Numbered from the stretch's first letter, positions 55,959 through 64,000 are shown. The stretch: DNA of 64,000 nucleotides from an uncultured bacterium (GCA_905215465.1 CAJMPT010000004.1:30056-94055); one strand, 5' to 3'. Numbers and translations: made by a program. The notes: generated by a model not told the origin, from the sequence alone.

Positions 55959-57290
55959 CTAGGGACGGTCGGCGCGGTCGCGGGCGGCGGCGTCAAGGCG
56001 CCAGGCCTCCCAGCCGCGCGGGCTGGGGTGGTAGAAGCAGCCGGGCTCGAGCCCCTCGGGCAGGTAGCGCTGGCTCACCCAACCCTCCGGGTAGTTGTGC
56101 GGGTAGAGGTAGGGGCCGTACTCGTCGGAGCCCGGGCGGTGGCGGTCGCGCAGGTAGTTGGGCACCTCGCGGCGCGGGCCCTGGCGCACCTCGGCAAGGG
56201 CGGCGTCGATGCCGGCCTCGCAGGCATTCGACTTGGGGGCAAGGGCCAGGTAGGTGGCCGCCTGGGCCAGGTTGATGCGGCACTCCGGCATGCCGATGAC
56301 CTCCGTGGCGCGGAAGGCCGCCTCGGCCACGAGCAGCGCCTGCGGGTCGGCGTTGCCCACGTCCTCGGAGGCGCAGATCATGATGCGCCTGGCGATGAAC
56401 TTGGGGTCCTCGCCGGCGTCCAGCATGCGGGCGAGCCAGTAGAGGACGGCGTCCGGGTCGCTGCCGCGCATGGACTTGATGAAGGCGCTGATGATGTCGT
56501 AGTGCATGTCGCCGGACTTGTCGTAGGAGAGGCCCCGGCGCGGGTTTGCCTCCAGGACGTTCTCGGCGGTGATGGCTATGGGGTCCTCGGAGGCGGGCTC
56601 GGCGCCGTCGGTGGGCGCGGCCATCTGACTCGCCAGCTCCAGCGAGGTCAGGGCGGCGCGCCCGTCTCCCCCGGAGAGCTTCACGATCTCGTCCTCGGCC
56701 TCGGGCGTGAGCGTGAACGCCCCGGCAAGGCCGGCCTCAGACGTGCAGGCGCGCTGGACCATCTGACGGACGGAGTCGTCGTCTAGGGGCTGGAGCTCCA
56801 CCACGCGGCTGCGGCTGATAAGGGCCGAGTTGACCTCGAAGTAGGGGTTCTCGGTCGTGGCCCCCACCAGCACGACGGTGCGGTCCTCCACGGCGTGGAG
56901 AAGGGCGTCCTGCTGGCTGCGGTTGAAGCGGTGGATCTCGTCCACGAAGAGGATGGTGCGCCGGCCGCTGGTCAGAAGCCGGCTCTCGGCCGCCTCAATC
57001 TCTCGGCGCAGGTCCTTGACGGTGCCCGTGACGGCCGAGACCTCGACGAACTCCGCGTGCGTGGAGTGCGCGATGATGCGCGCCAGCGTGGTCTTTCCCG
57101 TGCCGGCGGGGCCGTAGAGAAGGACGGACGAGAGCGTGTCGTGCTCGATGGCGCGGCGCAGCCAGCTGCCCTCGCCGACGGCCTGGGCCTGGCCGAGGTA
57201 GTCGTCGAGGGTCTGAGGGCGCATGCGCGCGGCAAGCGGCGCGTTGTCGTTGCGTCGGGCGCGCTCTATGTGGGCGAAGAGGGTCTCCAT
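55959..57290 (-). CDS. rarA: Replication-associated recombination protein A (MgsA/WRNIP1 family)
   Basis: A 443-residue AAA+ ATPase of the RarA/MgsA/WRNIP1 family, acting at stalled replication forks. Walker A is LLYGPAGTGKTTLARIIA (~residue 52), Walker B ILFVDEIHRFNRSQQD (~105), sensor 1 GATTENP (~135), and the C-terminal tetramerisation domain follows (DDPKFIARRIMICASEDVGN-type, here AGEDPKFIARRIM). There is no ribosome site; TACAAT lies 7 bp before the ATG, so the mRNA is probably leaderless. A large palindrome lies upstream. Confidence 0.94.
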   Translation of the reverse strand: METLFAHIERARRNDNAPLAARMRPQTLDDYLGQAQAVGEGSWLRRAIEHDTLSSVLLYGPAGTGKTTLARIIAHSTHAEFVEVSAVTGTVKDLRREIEAAESRLLTSGRRTILFVDEIHRFNRSQQDALLHAVEDRTVVLVGATTENPYFEVNSALISRSRVVELQPLDDDSVRQMVQRACTSEAGLAGAFTLTPEAEDEIVKLSGGDGRAALTSLELASQMAAPTDGAEPASEDPIAITAENVLEANPRRGLSYDKSGDMHYDIISAFIKSMRGSDPDAVLYWLARMLDAGEDPKFIARRIMICASEDVGNADPQALLVAEAAFRATEVIGMPECRINLAQAATYLALAPKSNACEAGIDAALAEVRQGPRREVPNYLRDRHRPGSDEYGPYLYPHNYPEGWVSQRYLPEGLEPGCFYHPSPRGWEAWRLDAAARDRADRP

Positions 57291-57292
57291 GA

Positions 57293-57305
57293 GAACGATT
57301 GTACG
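57293..57305 (-). promoter_or_regulatory. Leaderless promoter of rarA with GAAC-N4-GTAC overlap
   Basis: On the minus strand a TACAAT -10 box ends 7 bp before the ATG at 57290. On the plus strand the same bases include GAACGATTGTACG, which shares the GAAC-N4-GTACG pattern with the LexA-like site before nadK-recN. It might be a weak SOS site. Confidence 0.45.
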
Positions 57306-57324
57306 CCATGTTGAGGGGTGGCGC

Positions 57325-57398
57325 CGAGAAGCCCCTCTCCCCAGACATACCTCGCGCAAAGGGCGCGCTCAAAAATGTCTGGGTGGAGGGGCTTCTCG
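57325..57398. repeat. 74 bp near-perfect palindrome with CGAGAAG ends
   Basis: Arms CGAGAAGCCCCTC...CCCAGACAT and ATGTCTGGG...GAGGGGCTTCTCG pair over 24 positions with a two-base mismatch, around a loop that itself contains a small GCGC hairpin. Length and symmetry suggest a MITE-like element or a cruciform. Confidence 0.75.
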
Positions 57399-57473
57399 AC
57401 GTCTCAACCTGACGGGGCAATCTGGCAGCCTCGGTCGCTGTTGGGAGTCATCGGGCTGGCGCGATGGCGGCTT

Positions 57474-57568
57474 GTGAACGCCTAACGCTGCAATACAGGC
57501 GTTCAGTGAATGGCTGTATTGAAAAGAGGCGTTCGGTGAACGGGTGAATTGCCGTGGCAGGCGTTCAC
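57474..57568. repeat. Iterated AGGCGTTC(A/G)GTGAA repeats
   Basis: Direct copies start at 57497, 57527 and 57559 (30 and 32 bp spacing) and one inverted copy is at 57474 (GTGAACGCCT). The first direct copy lies within an 8 bp inverted repeat CAATACAG...CTGTATTG (57491-57521). The spacing of about three helical turns suggests binding sites for an oligomeric regulator or initiator. Confidence 0.7.
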
Positions 57569-57576
57569 GGGCGCTC

Positions 57577-57658
57577 GGCGAGAAGGGCGACGGGCCGTGG
57601 GGGCCGAGCGGCGAGAAGGACAGCGGGCCGTGGGGGCCGAGCGGCCGCCCTTCTCGCC
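57577..57658. repeat. Hairpin enclosing a ~33 bp tandem duplication
   Basis: GGCGAGAAGGGCG (57577-57589) and its exact complement (57646-57658) flank a block in which CGGGCCGTGGGGGCCGAGCG occurs twice in tandem. It lies 4 bp past the stop of the MFS gene at 57663 and probably terminates it. The remainder of the 57291-57662 gap is filled by the other two repeat features. Confidence 0.75.
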
Positions 57659-57662
57659 AGCC

Positions 57663-58889
57663 CTACTTCGTGGACCTGGCCATGACGGCGGCCACGAGGG
57701 TGCCGGCAAGGCCCATGAGGGCCATGATGGCCAGCACCGGCACGAAGGAGCCCAGGCGCTCGGCGAGAAGGCCAGCGCCCCAGGAGCCCAGGACGGCGCC
57801 GAAGATGCTGTAGGTGTTGACCACGGCCATGTTGGAGGCCATGTTGGCCATGCCCCACTCGGTGCGGGTCACGAAGGGCATGCAGACCACGGCGGCGCCC
57901 CACGCAAGGCCAGCCACCAGGCAGGCGACGCTCATCACGGCCGTGCTCCCCACCAGCAGGGAGCAGATCAAAAGGCAGGTGCCCGCCACGGAGAGAACGC
58001 CCACGCCCACCATGGTGCGCCCGCGGCCAAGCCGGTCGAGTAGCGTTCCCGCCACGAGGCGGCCCAGGCCGTTGCCCACGTTGACGAAGCCGATGACGAA
58101 GGCCGCGCCCAGGGCATCGGCGCCCAGGGAGGCCGGCAGCTCCTTGCCGATGCCGGTGATGCCCATGCCCACCGAGCCCAGCATGAAGAGGAAGGCGTAG
58201 AGCAGGCGAAAGGTCTTGTCGCCAACCATCTGGGAGACGCCGCGGTCGTGGGCGGGCGCGGCCTGCCCGCAGGCCGCCTGGGCCGGCGTTGCCGCAGGCA
58301 GCTGGGCCAGCTCGGCCTCGGTGGGCTCGCGCAGGATGAGGGAGCACGCCACCGTCAGCGCGGAGAAGACCACGCCCACGCCCACAAAGGCCACGCGCCA
58401 GTCGAGCACGGTGTAGAGCTGCGTGGCCACGGGACCCAGCAGGAACCCGCCCATGCCAAAGCCCATGAGCGAGACGCCCTGCGCCATGCCGCAAGCGTCC
58501 GGGAACCACGAGGTCACCACCGGGATGACCACGTTGTACACAAGGCCGATGCCAAGGCTCGCCAGCACGCCGTAGGTGAGGTAGACCACCGTGAGGGACG
58601 AGGGGCCGTCCACCAGCGAGGACCCCACGAAGCCCGCCAGCAGAAGCGCCGCGCCCAGGAGATAGACCGGGCGCACGCCCACGGCGGACTCGATCTTTCC
58701 CGCCAGGAGGTTTCCCACGGTAAAGGCCACGATGGAGATGGCAAAGATCAGCGTCATGCCCGAGACGCTCCAGTCAAACTGCGCCTTGAGCGGCGCCATG
58801 AGCACCGAGTACGCATAGATGAGGCCGAGGAAGAGCAGAAGCAGCGTTCCCACCGCAAGCGTGAGGACGCGACGTGCGCGAGGGTCCAT
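57663..58889 (-). CDS. MFS transporter, OFA-like
   Basis: A 408-residue carrier with about 12 transmembrane segments. The first half has VLMAPLKAQFDWSVSGMTLIF (~residue 30), typical of oxalate/formate and monocarboxylate MFS carriers, and VVTSWFPDACGMAQGVSLMGFGMGG (~125, key part WFPDACGMAQG). A ~40-residue loop with the words PTEAELAQLPAATPAQAACG separates the halves. AAAGGCT precedes the ATG. It is monocistronic between rarA and metK. Substrate unknown; organic acids are likely. Confidence 0.86.
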   Translation of the reverse strand: MDPRARRVLTLAVGTLLLLFLGLIYAYSVLMAPLKAQFDWSVSGMTLIFAISIVAFTVGNLLAGKIESAVGVRPVYLLGAALLLAGFVGSSLVDGPSSLTVVYLTYGVLASLGIGLVYNVVIPVVTSWFPDACGMAQGVSLMGFGMGGFLLGPVATQLYTVLDWRVAFVGVGVVFSALTVACSLILREPTEAELAQLPAATPAQAACGQAAPAHDRGVSQMVGDKTFRLLYAFLFMLGSVGMGITGIGKELPASLGADALGAAFVIGFVNVGNGLGRLVAGTLLDRLGRGRTMVGVGVLSVAGTCLLICSLLVGSTAVMSVACLVAGLAWGAAVVCMPFVTRTEWGMANMASNMAVVNTYSIFGAVLGSWGAGLLAERLGSFVPVLAIMALMGLAGTLVAAVMARSTK

Positions 58890-59017
58890 GGGGAGCCTTT
58901 CTTGGGCCGGGCGGCCACGTTAGGCCACGCGAGTTGTGGTACCTATGAGAAGTTAGCGCCATTCCCGCGCACAATACCCTGCCACTCCCCTGTTCTTCAC
59001 TCCTTGCCCATATAACG

Positions 59018-59055
59018 CAGACGTCGAGAAGAACGTGCGTTCTTCTCGACGTCTG
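59018..59055. terminator. Perfect 18 bp-arm hairpin downstream of metK
   Basis: CAGACGTCGAGAAGAACG and its exact complement separated by only two bases, 61 bp past the metK stop. No T-tract on the metK strand; the arms contain the recurrent CGAGAAG word. It may end the metK transcript or be a repeat element. Confidence 0.7.
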
Positions 59056-59115
59056 ATAACAGAATTATATGTGTAGGACATGTGGTCACGCATCAGCGCA
59101 ACAAAACACGCGTTC

Positions 59116-60378
59116 CTACTTGGAAAGCTCCTCGACGGCGGCCCTGAGCTCGTCGACGCGGTTGGTGGCCTCCCAGGTGAAGTCCGGGTCGTTGCGCCCG
59201 AAGTGGCCATAGGCGGCCGTCTTCTGGAAGATGGGGCGGCGCAGGTCGAGGTCACGGATGATGGCGCCCGGGCGCAGGTCGAAGACCTTGCTCACGGCCT
59301 GCTCGATGAGGTCATCGGCGACGACGCCGGTGTTGTGCGTGTCCACCATGACGGACAGCGGGTGGGAGACGCCGATGGCGTAGGCCAGCTCGACCTCGCA
59401 CTTGTGCGCCAGGCCCGCGGCCACGACGTTCTTGGCAACCCAGCGGGCGGCGTACGCGGCGGAGCGGTCCACCTTGGTGCAGTCCTTGCCGGAGAAGGCA
59501 CCGCCGCCGTGGCGGCCCATGCCGCCGTAGGTGTCGACGATGATCTTGCGGCCGGTGAGGCCGGTGTCGCCCATGGGGCCGCCCACCACAAAGCGGCCGG
59601 TGGGGTTGACGTAGATGTCGGCGTTGTCCCACTTGATGCCCTGGGCGTCCAGGACCGGAGTGATGACGTGCTCGACCATGTCGCGCTTGATCTGCTCCAT
59701 GTCGGTCACAAAGTCGGCGTGCTGGGTGGAGACCACGACGGCCGTGACCTCGACGGGACGGTCTTCCTCGTAACGGACGGTGACCTGGGTCTTGCCGTCG
59801 GGGCGCAGGTAGGGCACGGTGCCGTCCTTGCGAACGGCGGCAAGGCGCTCGGACATGCGCTGGGCCAGGTAGGCGGGCATGGGCATGAGGACGTCCGTCT
59901 CGTCGGACGCGTAGCCAAACATCATGCCCTGGTCGCCGGCGCCCACCTCATCGATGGGGTCGGTCGTGCGGCCGGCCTGGGCGTCAAAGGACTCGTCGAC
60001 GCCCTGGGCGATGTCGGGGCTCTGCTCGTGGATGAGGTTGAGCACGCCACAGGTGTCGCAGTCAAAGCCGTACTTGGCGCGGTCGTAGCCAATGCGGCGG
60101 ATGGTCTCTCGGGCGATCTTCTGGACGTCCACGTAGGCCTCGGTGCGGACCTCACCGGCGACGATGACGGTGCCGGTGGTGACGAAGGTCTCGCAGGCGC
60201 AGCGGACGTTCTCGACGTTTGCGGGCACGCCGTCGGGGGCGACGTAGCCCTTAGCCTCGAGCTCGGCCTCCTTGGCCAGGATGGCGTCGAGAATGGCGTC
60301 GGAGATCTGGTCGCAGATCTTGTCGGGGTGACCCTCGGTTACGCTCTCGGAGGTGAAGTAGTAGCTCTTGTGTGACAT
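59116..60378 (-). CDS. metK: S-adenosylmethionine synthetase
   Basis: A 420-residue methionine adenosyltransferase making SAM from methionine and ATP. It starts MSHKSYYFTSESVTEGHPDK, with the signature hexapeptide region EVGAGDQGMMFGYASDE (~residue 145) and the P-loop-like GGGAFSGKDCTKVDRSAAY (~300). Length is slightly above the usual ~385-395, with an insertion near residues 40-55 (AELEAKGYVAPDGVPANVEN). AAAGGAAG precedes the ATG. The 108 bp upstream hold a GCCGGG/CCCGGC hairpin but no recognisable SAM riboswitch. Confidence 0.95.
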   Translation of the reverse strand: MSHKSYYFTSESVTEGHPDKICDQISDAILDAILAKEAELEAKGYVAPDGVPANVENVRCACETFVTTGTVIVAGEVRTEAYVDVQKIARETIRRIGYDRAKYGFDCDTCGVLNLIHEQSPDIAQGVDESFDAQAGRTTDPIDEVGAGDQGMMFGYASDETDVLMPMPAYLAQRMSERLAAVRKDGTVPYLRPDGKTQVTVRYEEDRPVEVTAVVVSTQHADFVTDMEQIKRDMVEHVITPVLDAQGIKWDNADIYVNPTGRFVVGGPMGDTGLTGRKIIVDTYGGMGRHGGGAFSGKDCTKVDRSAAYAARWVAKNVVAAGLAHKCEVELAYAIGVSHPLSVMVDTHNTGVVADDLIEQAVSKVFDLRPGAIIRDLDLRRPIFQKTAAYGHFGRNDPDFTWEATNRVDELRAAVEELSK

Positions 60379-60486
60379 GCGAATGCTTCCTTTCTGATTG
60401 CTGTCACCATGTGGAGCCGGGCAGGTCAGACACCCGGCAGCATTGCTGAATGTGGCGCGCGTCCGGCGAGGGGCGCAGCAGGTCCG

Positions 60487-61236
60487 CTAGCTCGCGGCGG
60501 ACAATCCCAGGCGCTCCTGCGCCTTGGGCGTGCCCAAGCCCTCGAAGGCGAGGCGCACGAGCTGGCCGGCAAACTCCTCGGAGTCAGACAGCGCCTTCTC
60601 GTCGGGCTGCTCCAGGACGGCGAAGGTGAAGGCGCCGGCGATGGCGATGGCGCCCAGGCGGCTGTTCATCTCCGGCCGGACGAGCCCCTCCTCCTTGGCG
60701 CGGTCGAACTGCGCCGAGAAAATCGAGACGATGCGCGCCAGGCGCGTCTCCACGGAGGGCAGGACGGACTTGTCCGAGCTGGAGACCTCGCGGCCCATGG
60801 CCAGGGCCAAAGGGCTTCGGGGCCTCATGCCGCGCGCGAGCACGCGGGCGATGCCGTCGATGGACTCCATGGCCGAGCTCGCCTTGGCGACGGCGCCCTC
60901 GATCTGGTCCACGAGGTCGTCGATGGAGGCGTCGAAGATGGCCTGGACCAGCGCGCCCTTGTCTGCAAAGTAATAGTAGAGGGCGCCCTTGGACATCTGG
61001 CAGCGGGCGGAGACCTCGCTCATCTGGAAGTCGGTGTTGCCGCGCTCGACCATGAGCTCGGTGGCGGCCGCCATGATCTTCTCGCGCGTGGCCGCGCTCT
61101 TGCGGGTCTTGGCGCCACTCCTCAGGCGCGTGGCACCGCGGGCGGCAGCGGTCTCCAGACCGTCCTTTGCCGCCTCGTGCACGGTGCGGATGCCGCGCGC
61201 TATGTCCTCGGTCACGTCCTTGTCCAGAAGGCTCAT
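60487..61236 (-). CDS. TetR family transcriptional regulator
   Basis: A 249-residue repressor with an unusual ~50-residue N-terminal extension before the TetR helix-turn-helix (REKIMAAATELMVERGNTDF, then MSEVSARCQMSKGALYYYFA, ~residues 55-100). The C-terminal ligand domain is helical. The ATG at 61236 has GGGGGAGAG at proper spacing, better than the ATG six codons upstream. It is divergent from the YhgE/Pip gene, a pairing common in Gram-positive bacteria, with a dyad operator between them, so it probably represses that gene and itself. Confidence 0.9.
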   Translation of the reverse strand: MSLLDKDVTEDIARGIRTVHEAAKDGLETAAARGATRLRSGAKTRKSAATREKIMAAATELMVERGNTDFQMSEVSARCQMSKGALYYYFADKGALVQAIFDASIDDLVDQIEGAVAKASSAMESIDGIARVLARGMRPRSPLALAMGREVSSSDKSVLPSVETRLARIVSIFSAQFDRAKEEGLVRPEMNSRLGAIAIAGAFTFAVLEQPDEKALSDSEEFAGQLVRLAFEGLGTPKAQERLGLSAAS

Positions 61237-61289
61237 TGGTCTCTCCCCCGCCATTGTTTGAGTCGCCCCAGTCTAGCATCCCGCTCAGA

Positions 61290-61310
61290 TTTTTGAGCTT
61301 ATTTCAAAAA
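61290..61310. promoter_or_regulatory. Operator-like dyad TTTTTGA-N7-TCAAAAA
   Basis: A perfect dyad with 7 bp arms in the ~198 bp gap between divergent tetR and yhgE/pip genes, 54 bp before the regulator start. Its size fits a TetR dimer site. Confidence 0.6.
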
Positions 61311-61434
61311 AACTGGACACCAGCGTTTAGAAGTGGATTGGGCTTGGTAAATTGAACCCTGGCCGAATTGTGCCAACGCAAACGAGCGGCAGGCGGGGTG
61401 CACCCCCACTCATATTAGAGGGAGAGCGAGGCCG

Positions 61435-64000
61435 GTGAGAAAGGCATTCCAGATATTCAAGAGGGACCTCAAGAGGATCCTCAAGAACCCCGTGGCGGTG
61501 GTGGTCACCCTGGGCGTGGCCGTCATCCCGTCCCTGTACGCGTGGTTCAACATCCTCGCAAACTGGGACCCCTACGAGAACACCTCCACGATACCCATAG
61601 CCGTCGTCATCGAGGACGAGGGCGCAGAGGTCGGCGACATGGGCCAGATCAACGCCGGCGACATGATCCGCGACCAGCTCGAGGAGAACACCCAGCTGGG
61701 CTGGACCTTCCTCGACACCGAGGAGGAGGCCGTCGAGGGCGTCCGCTCCGGCGCCTACTTCGCGGCCTTCGTCGTGCCGTCCGACTTCACCGCCTCCCTC
61801 GGCGACATCGTTGACGGCGACGTCTCCCCCGCCCACATCTCCTACTACGTAAACGAGAAGGCCAACGCCGTGGCCCCCAAGGTCACCGACACCGGCTCCA
61901 CCACCCTCGACAACGAGATCACCGACCAGTTCCTGGAGGTGGCGGGCAAGACCGTCACCGAGAAGCTCCAGGGCGCGCTCGGCGACGCCACGACCAAGAC
62001 CGACGAGGCGCGCGACTCCGTCGTCGCCGACCTGCGCGACGTCTCCGGCACCCTGACCGACCTCGCCGGCGACCTCGCCGGCGTCCAGGGCACACTCTCC
62101 GACGCCCGCGGCACCGTGGCCCAGGCCCGAACCACCCTGCAGGAGCTCTCCGGCACCGCCACGCGCGTCTCCGGCACCCTGGCCAACACCCTCTCCGGCC
62201 TTTCCGACACCCGCACCAAGGCCGCCAGCCTGGCCTCCCAACTCTCCGGGGCCCTCGGCACGGGCGCGGGGTCCCTCTCCGGCATCTCCGCCGACGCCAA
62301 CCACGCCATCGGCCAGGTCACCGGCAACATCGGCTGGGCCCAGGGCAAGCTTGACGGCGCCATCACCCAGGTGGGCGACGTCTCCGACGACACCCTCGGA
62401 AGCCTCGCCACCTCCCTCGGCCGCGTCTACAACAAGGTGGACGCCCTTCCCGACGGCACCCCGGGCAAGGCCGACGCCCTGGCCTCCCTCACCGAGGCCA
62501 TCGACAAGGTCAACGCCACCAAGGCCGACCTCGCCGGCAAGGTGGGGACGCTCAAGCAGGTCTCCGCCGACGTCAAGGACGCAAACGACACCGTGAGCGG
62601 CCTTGCCGACGATGTGAACGACGCCATCCAGAACGGGGCCAACGGCCTCTCCGGCCTACAGCAGCAGGTCTCCGGCACCACCATGCCGGCCCTGTCCGCC
62701 GTCCTGGACGACGTCTCTGTCGGCGCGGGGCAGCTCTCCGGCGCCGCGAGCGCCCTTGCCCCCATGCTCGACCAGGCCGACGCCACCCTCTCCCAGCTGG
62801 ACGGGATTCTCGCCCAGTGCGCCACCTCGGTCTCCGGCGCCGCCTCCTCCGTGAGGGACTCCGGCCAGAAGGTGGCCTCCCTTGCCGACGACGTGGCCGC
62901 CATCGAGGGCATCGAGAACGTCAGCGCCGTGAGCACCGTCTTGGACCTCGACCCCGAGGACGTGGGTACCTTCCTGGGCTCCCCGGCCCAGCTCGTCACC
63001 GAGTCGGTCTTCCCCGTGGCCAACTACGGCAGCAATGTCACGCCCTTCTACACCAACCTGGCCCTGTGGGTCGGCGGCTTCGTGCTGGTGGCCATCTACA
63101 AGCTCGAGGTCGACGCCGAGGAGGTCGGCGACTTCAAGCCCTGGCAGGGCTTCTTCGGCCGCTGGCTGTTGCTCAACCTCATCGGCCAGCTCCAGGCCGT
63201 CATCTGCTGCGTGGGCGACCTCTGCCTGGGCATCCAATGCGTGTCCCCGGTGGCCTTCGTCTTTGCCGGCATGGTGGAGTCCTTTGTCTACGTCTCGTTC
63301 ATCTACTCGCTCTCGATGGCGTTCAAGCACATCGGCAAGGCCCTGGGCGTGCTGCTCGTGGTCCTGCAGATCCCGGGCGCCTCGGGCCTGTACCCCATCG
63401 AGATGCAGCCCGAGTTCTTCCAGGCACTCAGGCCCTGGCTGCCCTTCACCTACGGCATCAACGCCATGCGCGAGTCCATCGCCGGCTTCTACGGCAACTA
63501 CTTCGCGCATAACATCTGCATGCTGCTGGTCTACCTCATCCCGGCCCTGCTCATCGGCGTCTCGGCCCGCAGGCACCTGCTCAACATCAACGCGCTCTTT
63601 GACCGCCGCCTCGCCGAGACGGACCTCATGATCTCCGAGCGCACCGACATGGAGGGCGCGCACTTCCGCCTCTCCACCATCGTCAAGGCCCTCATGGACT
63701 CCAAGGGCTACAAGCGCACCTTCATGGCCCGCGTGGCCCACTTCGAGCTGCGCTACCCGGTCTACGTCAAGCGCGGCTTTGCGGCCCTGATCGTAGTGCC
63801 GCTGGTGCTCACGGCCCTCATGTTCGTCCTGCCGACCAAGTTCGGCCTCATGGTGGTCTGGGTCATCTCCCTAGTGCTCATCTGCGGCGCCCTCATCGTG
63901 CTGGAGTACCTCCACAGCCGCGTGGGCCAGAAGACCACGCTTGCCGACATGTCCCGCGAGGAGCTCTACGGGCTTCTCGACGCAGAGCTCAAGGAGGAGT
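61435..64000 (+). CDS. YhgE/Pip domain membrane protein, partial (runs off right edge)
   Basis: At least 855 residues of a large membrane protein of the YhgE/Pip family (phage infection protein / ABC-2-like, also type VII-associated). N-terminus: FQIFKRDLKRILKNPVAVVV then the first helix and SLYAWFNILANWDPYENTS, a hallmark. A long extracellular helical region (~150-515) is rich in Ser/Ala/Asp coiled-coil heptads, followed by ~5 membrane helices (~540-720) and another pair near 780. GTG start with AGGGAGAG upstream. The frame is open at base 64000, so the C-terminus is missing. Divergent tetR and the dyad suggest repression. Confidence 0.88.
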   Translation, partial: MRKAFQIFKRDLKRILKNPVAVVVTLGVAVIPSLYAWFNILANWDPYENTSTIPIAVVIEDEGAEVGDMGQINAGDMIRDQLEENTQLGWTFLDTEEEAVEGVRSGAYFAAFVVPSDFTASLGDIVDGDVSPAHISYYVNEKANAVAPKVTDTGSTTLDNEITDQFLEVAGKTVTEKLQGALGDATTKTDEARDSVVADLRDVSGTLTDLAGDLAGVQGTLSDARGTVAQARTTLQELSGTATRVSGTLANTLSGLSDTRTKAASLASQLSGALGTGAGSLSGISADANHAIGQVTGNIGWAQGKLDGAITQVGDVSDDTLGSLATSLGRVYNKVDALPDGTPGKADALASLTEAIDKVNATKADLAGKVGTLKQVSADVKDANDTVSGLADDVNDAIQNGANGLSGLQQQVSGTTMPALSAVLDDVSVGAGQLSGAASALAPMLDQADATLSQLDGILAQCATSVSGAASSVRDSGQKVASLADDVAAIEGIENVSAVSTVLDLDPEDVGTFLGSPAQLVTESVFPVANYGSNVTPFYTNLALWVGGFVLVAIYKLEVDAEEVGDFKPWQGFFGRWLLLNLIGQLQAVICCVGDLCLGIQCVSPVAFVFAGMVESFVYVSFIYSLSMAFKHIGKALGVLLVVLQIPGASGLYPIEMQPEFFQALRPWLPFTYGINAMRESIAGFYGNYFAHNICMLLVYLIPALLIGVSARRHLLNINALFDRRLAETDLMISERTDMEGAHFRLSTIVKALMDSKGYKRTFMARVAHFELRYPVYVKRGFAALIVVPLVLTALMFVLPTKFGLMVVWVISLVLICGALIVLEYLHSRVGQKTTLADMSREELYGLLDAELKEE

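Noticed and set aside
60379..60486. SAM riboswitch upstream of metK
   Set aside because: Only a simple GCCGGG/CCCGGC hairpin is present; none of the conserved SAM-I, SAM-II or SAM-IV core motifs was recognised.

Overview
The window is 64 kb of high-GC DNA from a Gram-positive actinobacterium, most likely a Coriobacteriia gut or oral anaerobe of the Olsenella/Atopobium/Collinsella type. This is inferred from GC-rich codon use, GTG and TTG starts, a mannose-family PTS with DUF956 partners, OFA-type MFS carriers, NuoF/NuoG-like iron-sulfur redox modules, a fumarate-reductase-type flavoprotein, a sortase-anchored surface protein and probable leaderless promoters. No rRNA, tRNA, CRISPR array, complete insertion sequence or prophage was seen.

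1-18 kb is an accessory metabolic region. Reading left, it encodes two flavodoxin-fold/iron-sulfur flavoproteins, a NuoF-C-terminus-like ferredoxin protein, a NuoG/GltD fusion, an FAD fumarate-reductase-type flavoprotein and a PucR-type regulator. Divergent from the regulator is a rightward run: CocE/NonD hydrolase, a dedicated acyl carrier protein, a phosphotransacylase, a butyrate-type kinase and an MFS carrier. Together these could import an acylated substrate, cleave it, use it or a product as electron acceptor, and recover ATP from an acyl thioester through an acyl phosphate. The ACP in that chain is the unusual part and the best candidate for an undescribed system. A metallo-beta-lactamase-fold hydrolase and a small membrane protein lie next to it.

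18-33 kb is a mixed region: M18 aminopeptidase, DnaQ-like exonuclease, nitroreductase, MATE exporter, LacI regulator, an HPr-like protein missing key HPr residues, a gene remnant, and a beta-helix surface protein whose signal peptide is broken by a seven-C tract (possible phase variation). It continues with an SDR, a LOG-family protein, an aconitase-family hydratase, a DNA glycosylase with a probable leaderless promoter, and a prolyl-tRNA editing protein.

33-51 kb is housekeeping, all leftward: alaS-ruvX-mltG-yqeG, aroK with a degenerate aroB-like gene, pepP, the mannose PTS (IIAB, IIC, IID) with two DUF956-type genes, then efp-asp23-nusB-xseB-tlyA-nadK-recN with a possible LexA box before nadK.

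51-64 kb holds a GH43 glycosidase translationally coupled to an AI-2E-type permease and an alternative sigma/anti-sigma pair, a DUF948-like protein, rarA with a leaderless promoter, an OFA-type MFS carrier, metK, and a TetR regulator divergent from a YhgE/Pip membrane protein that runs off the right edge.

Intergenic DNA is rich in short palindromes of at least three kinds: a ~119 bp inverted-repeat element with GGGGACGTGTTCG termini, a family with core AGGGAC(T/A)GTCCCT, and many hairpins closed by GGCGAGAAG/CTTCTCGCC.
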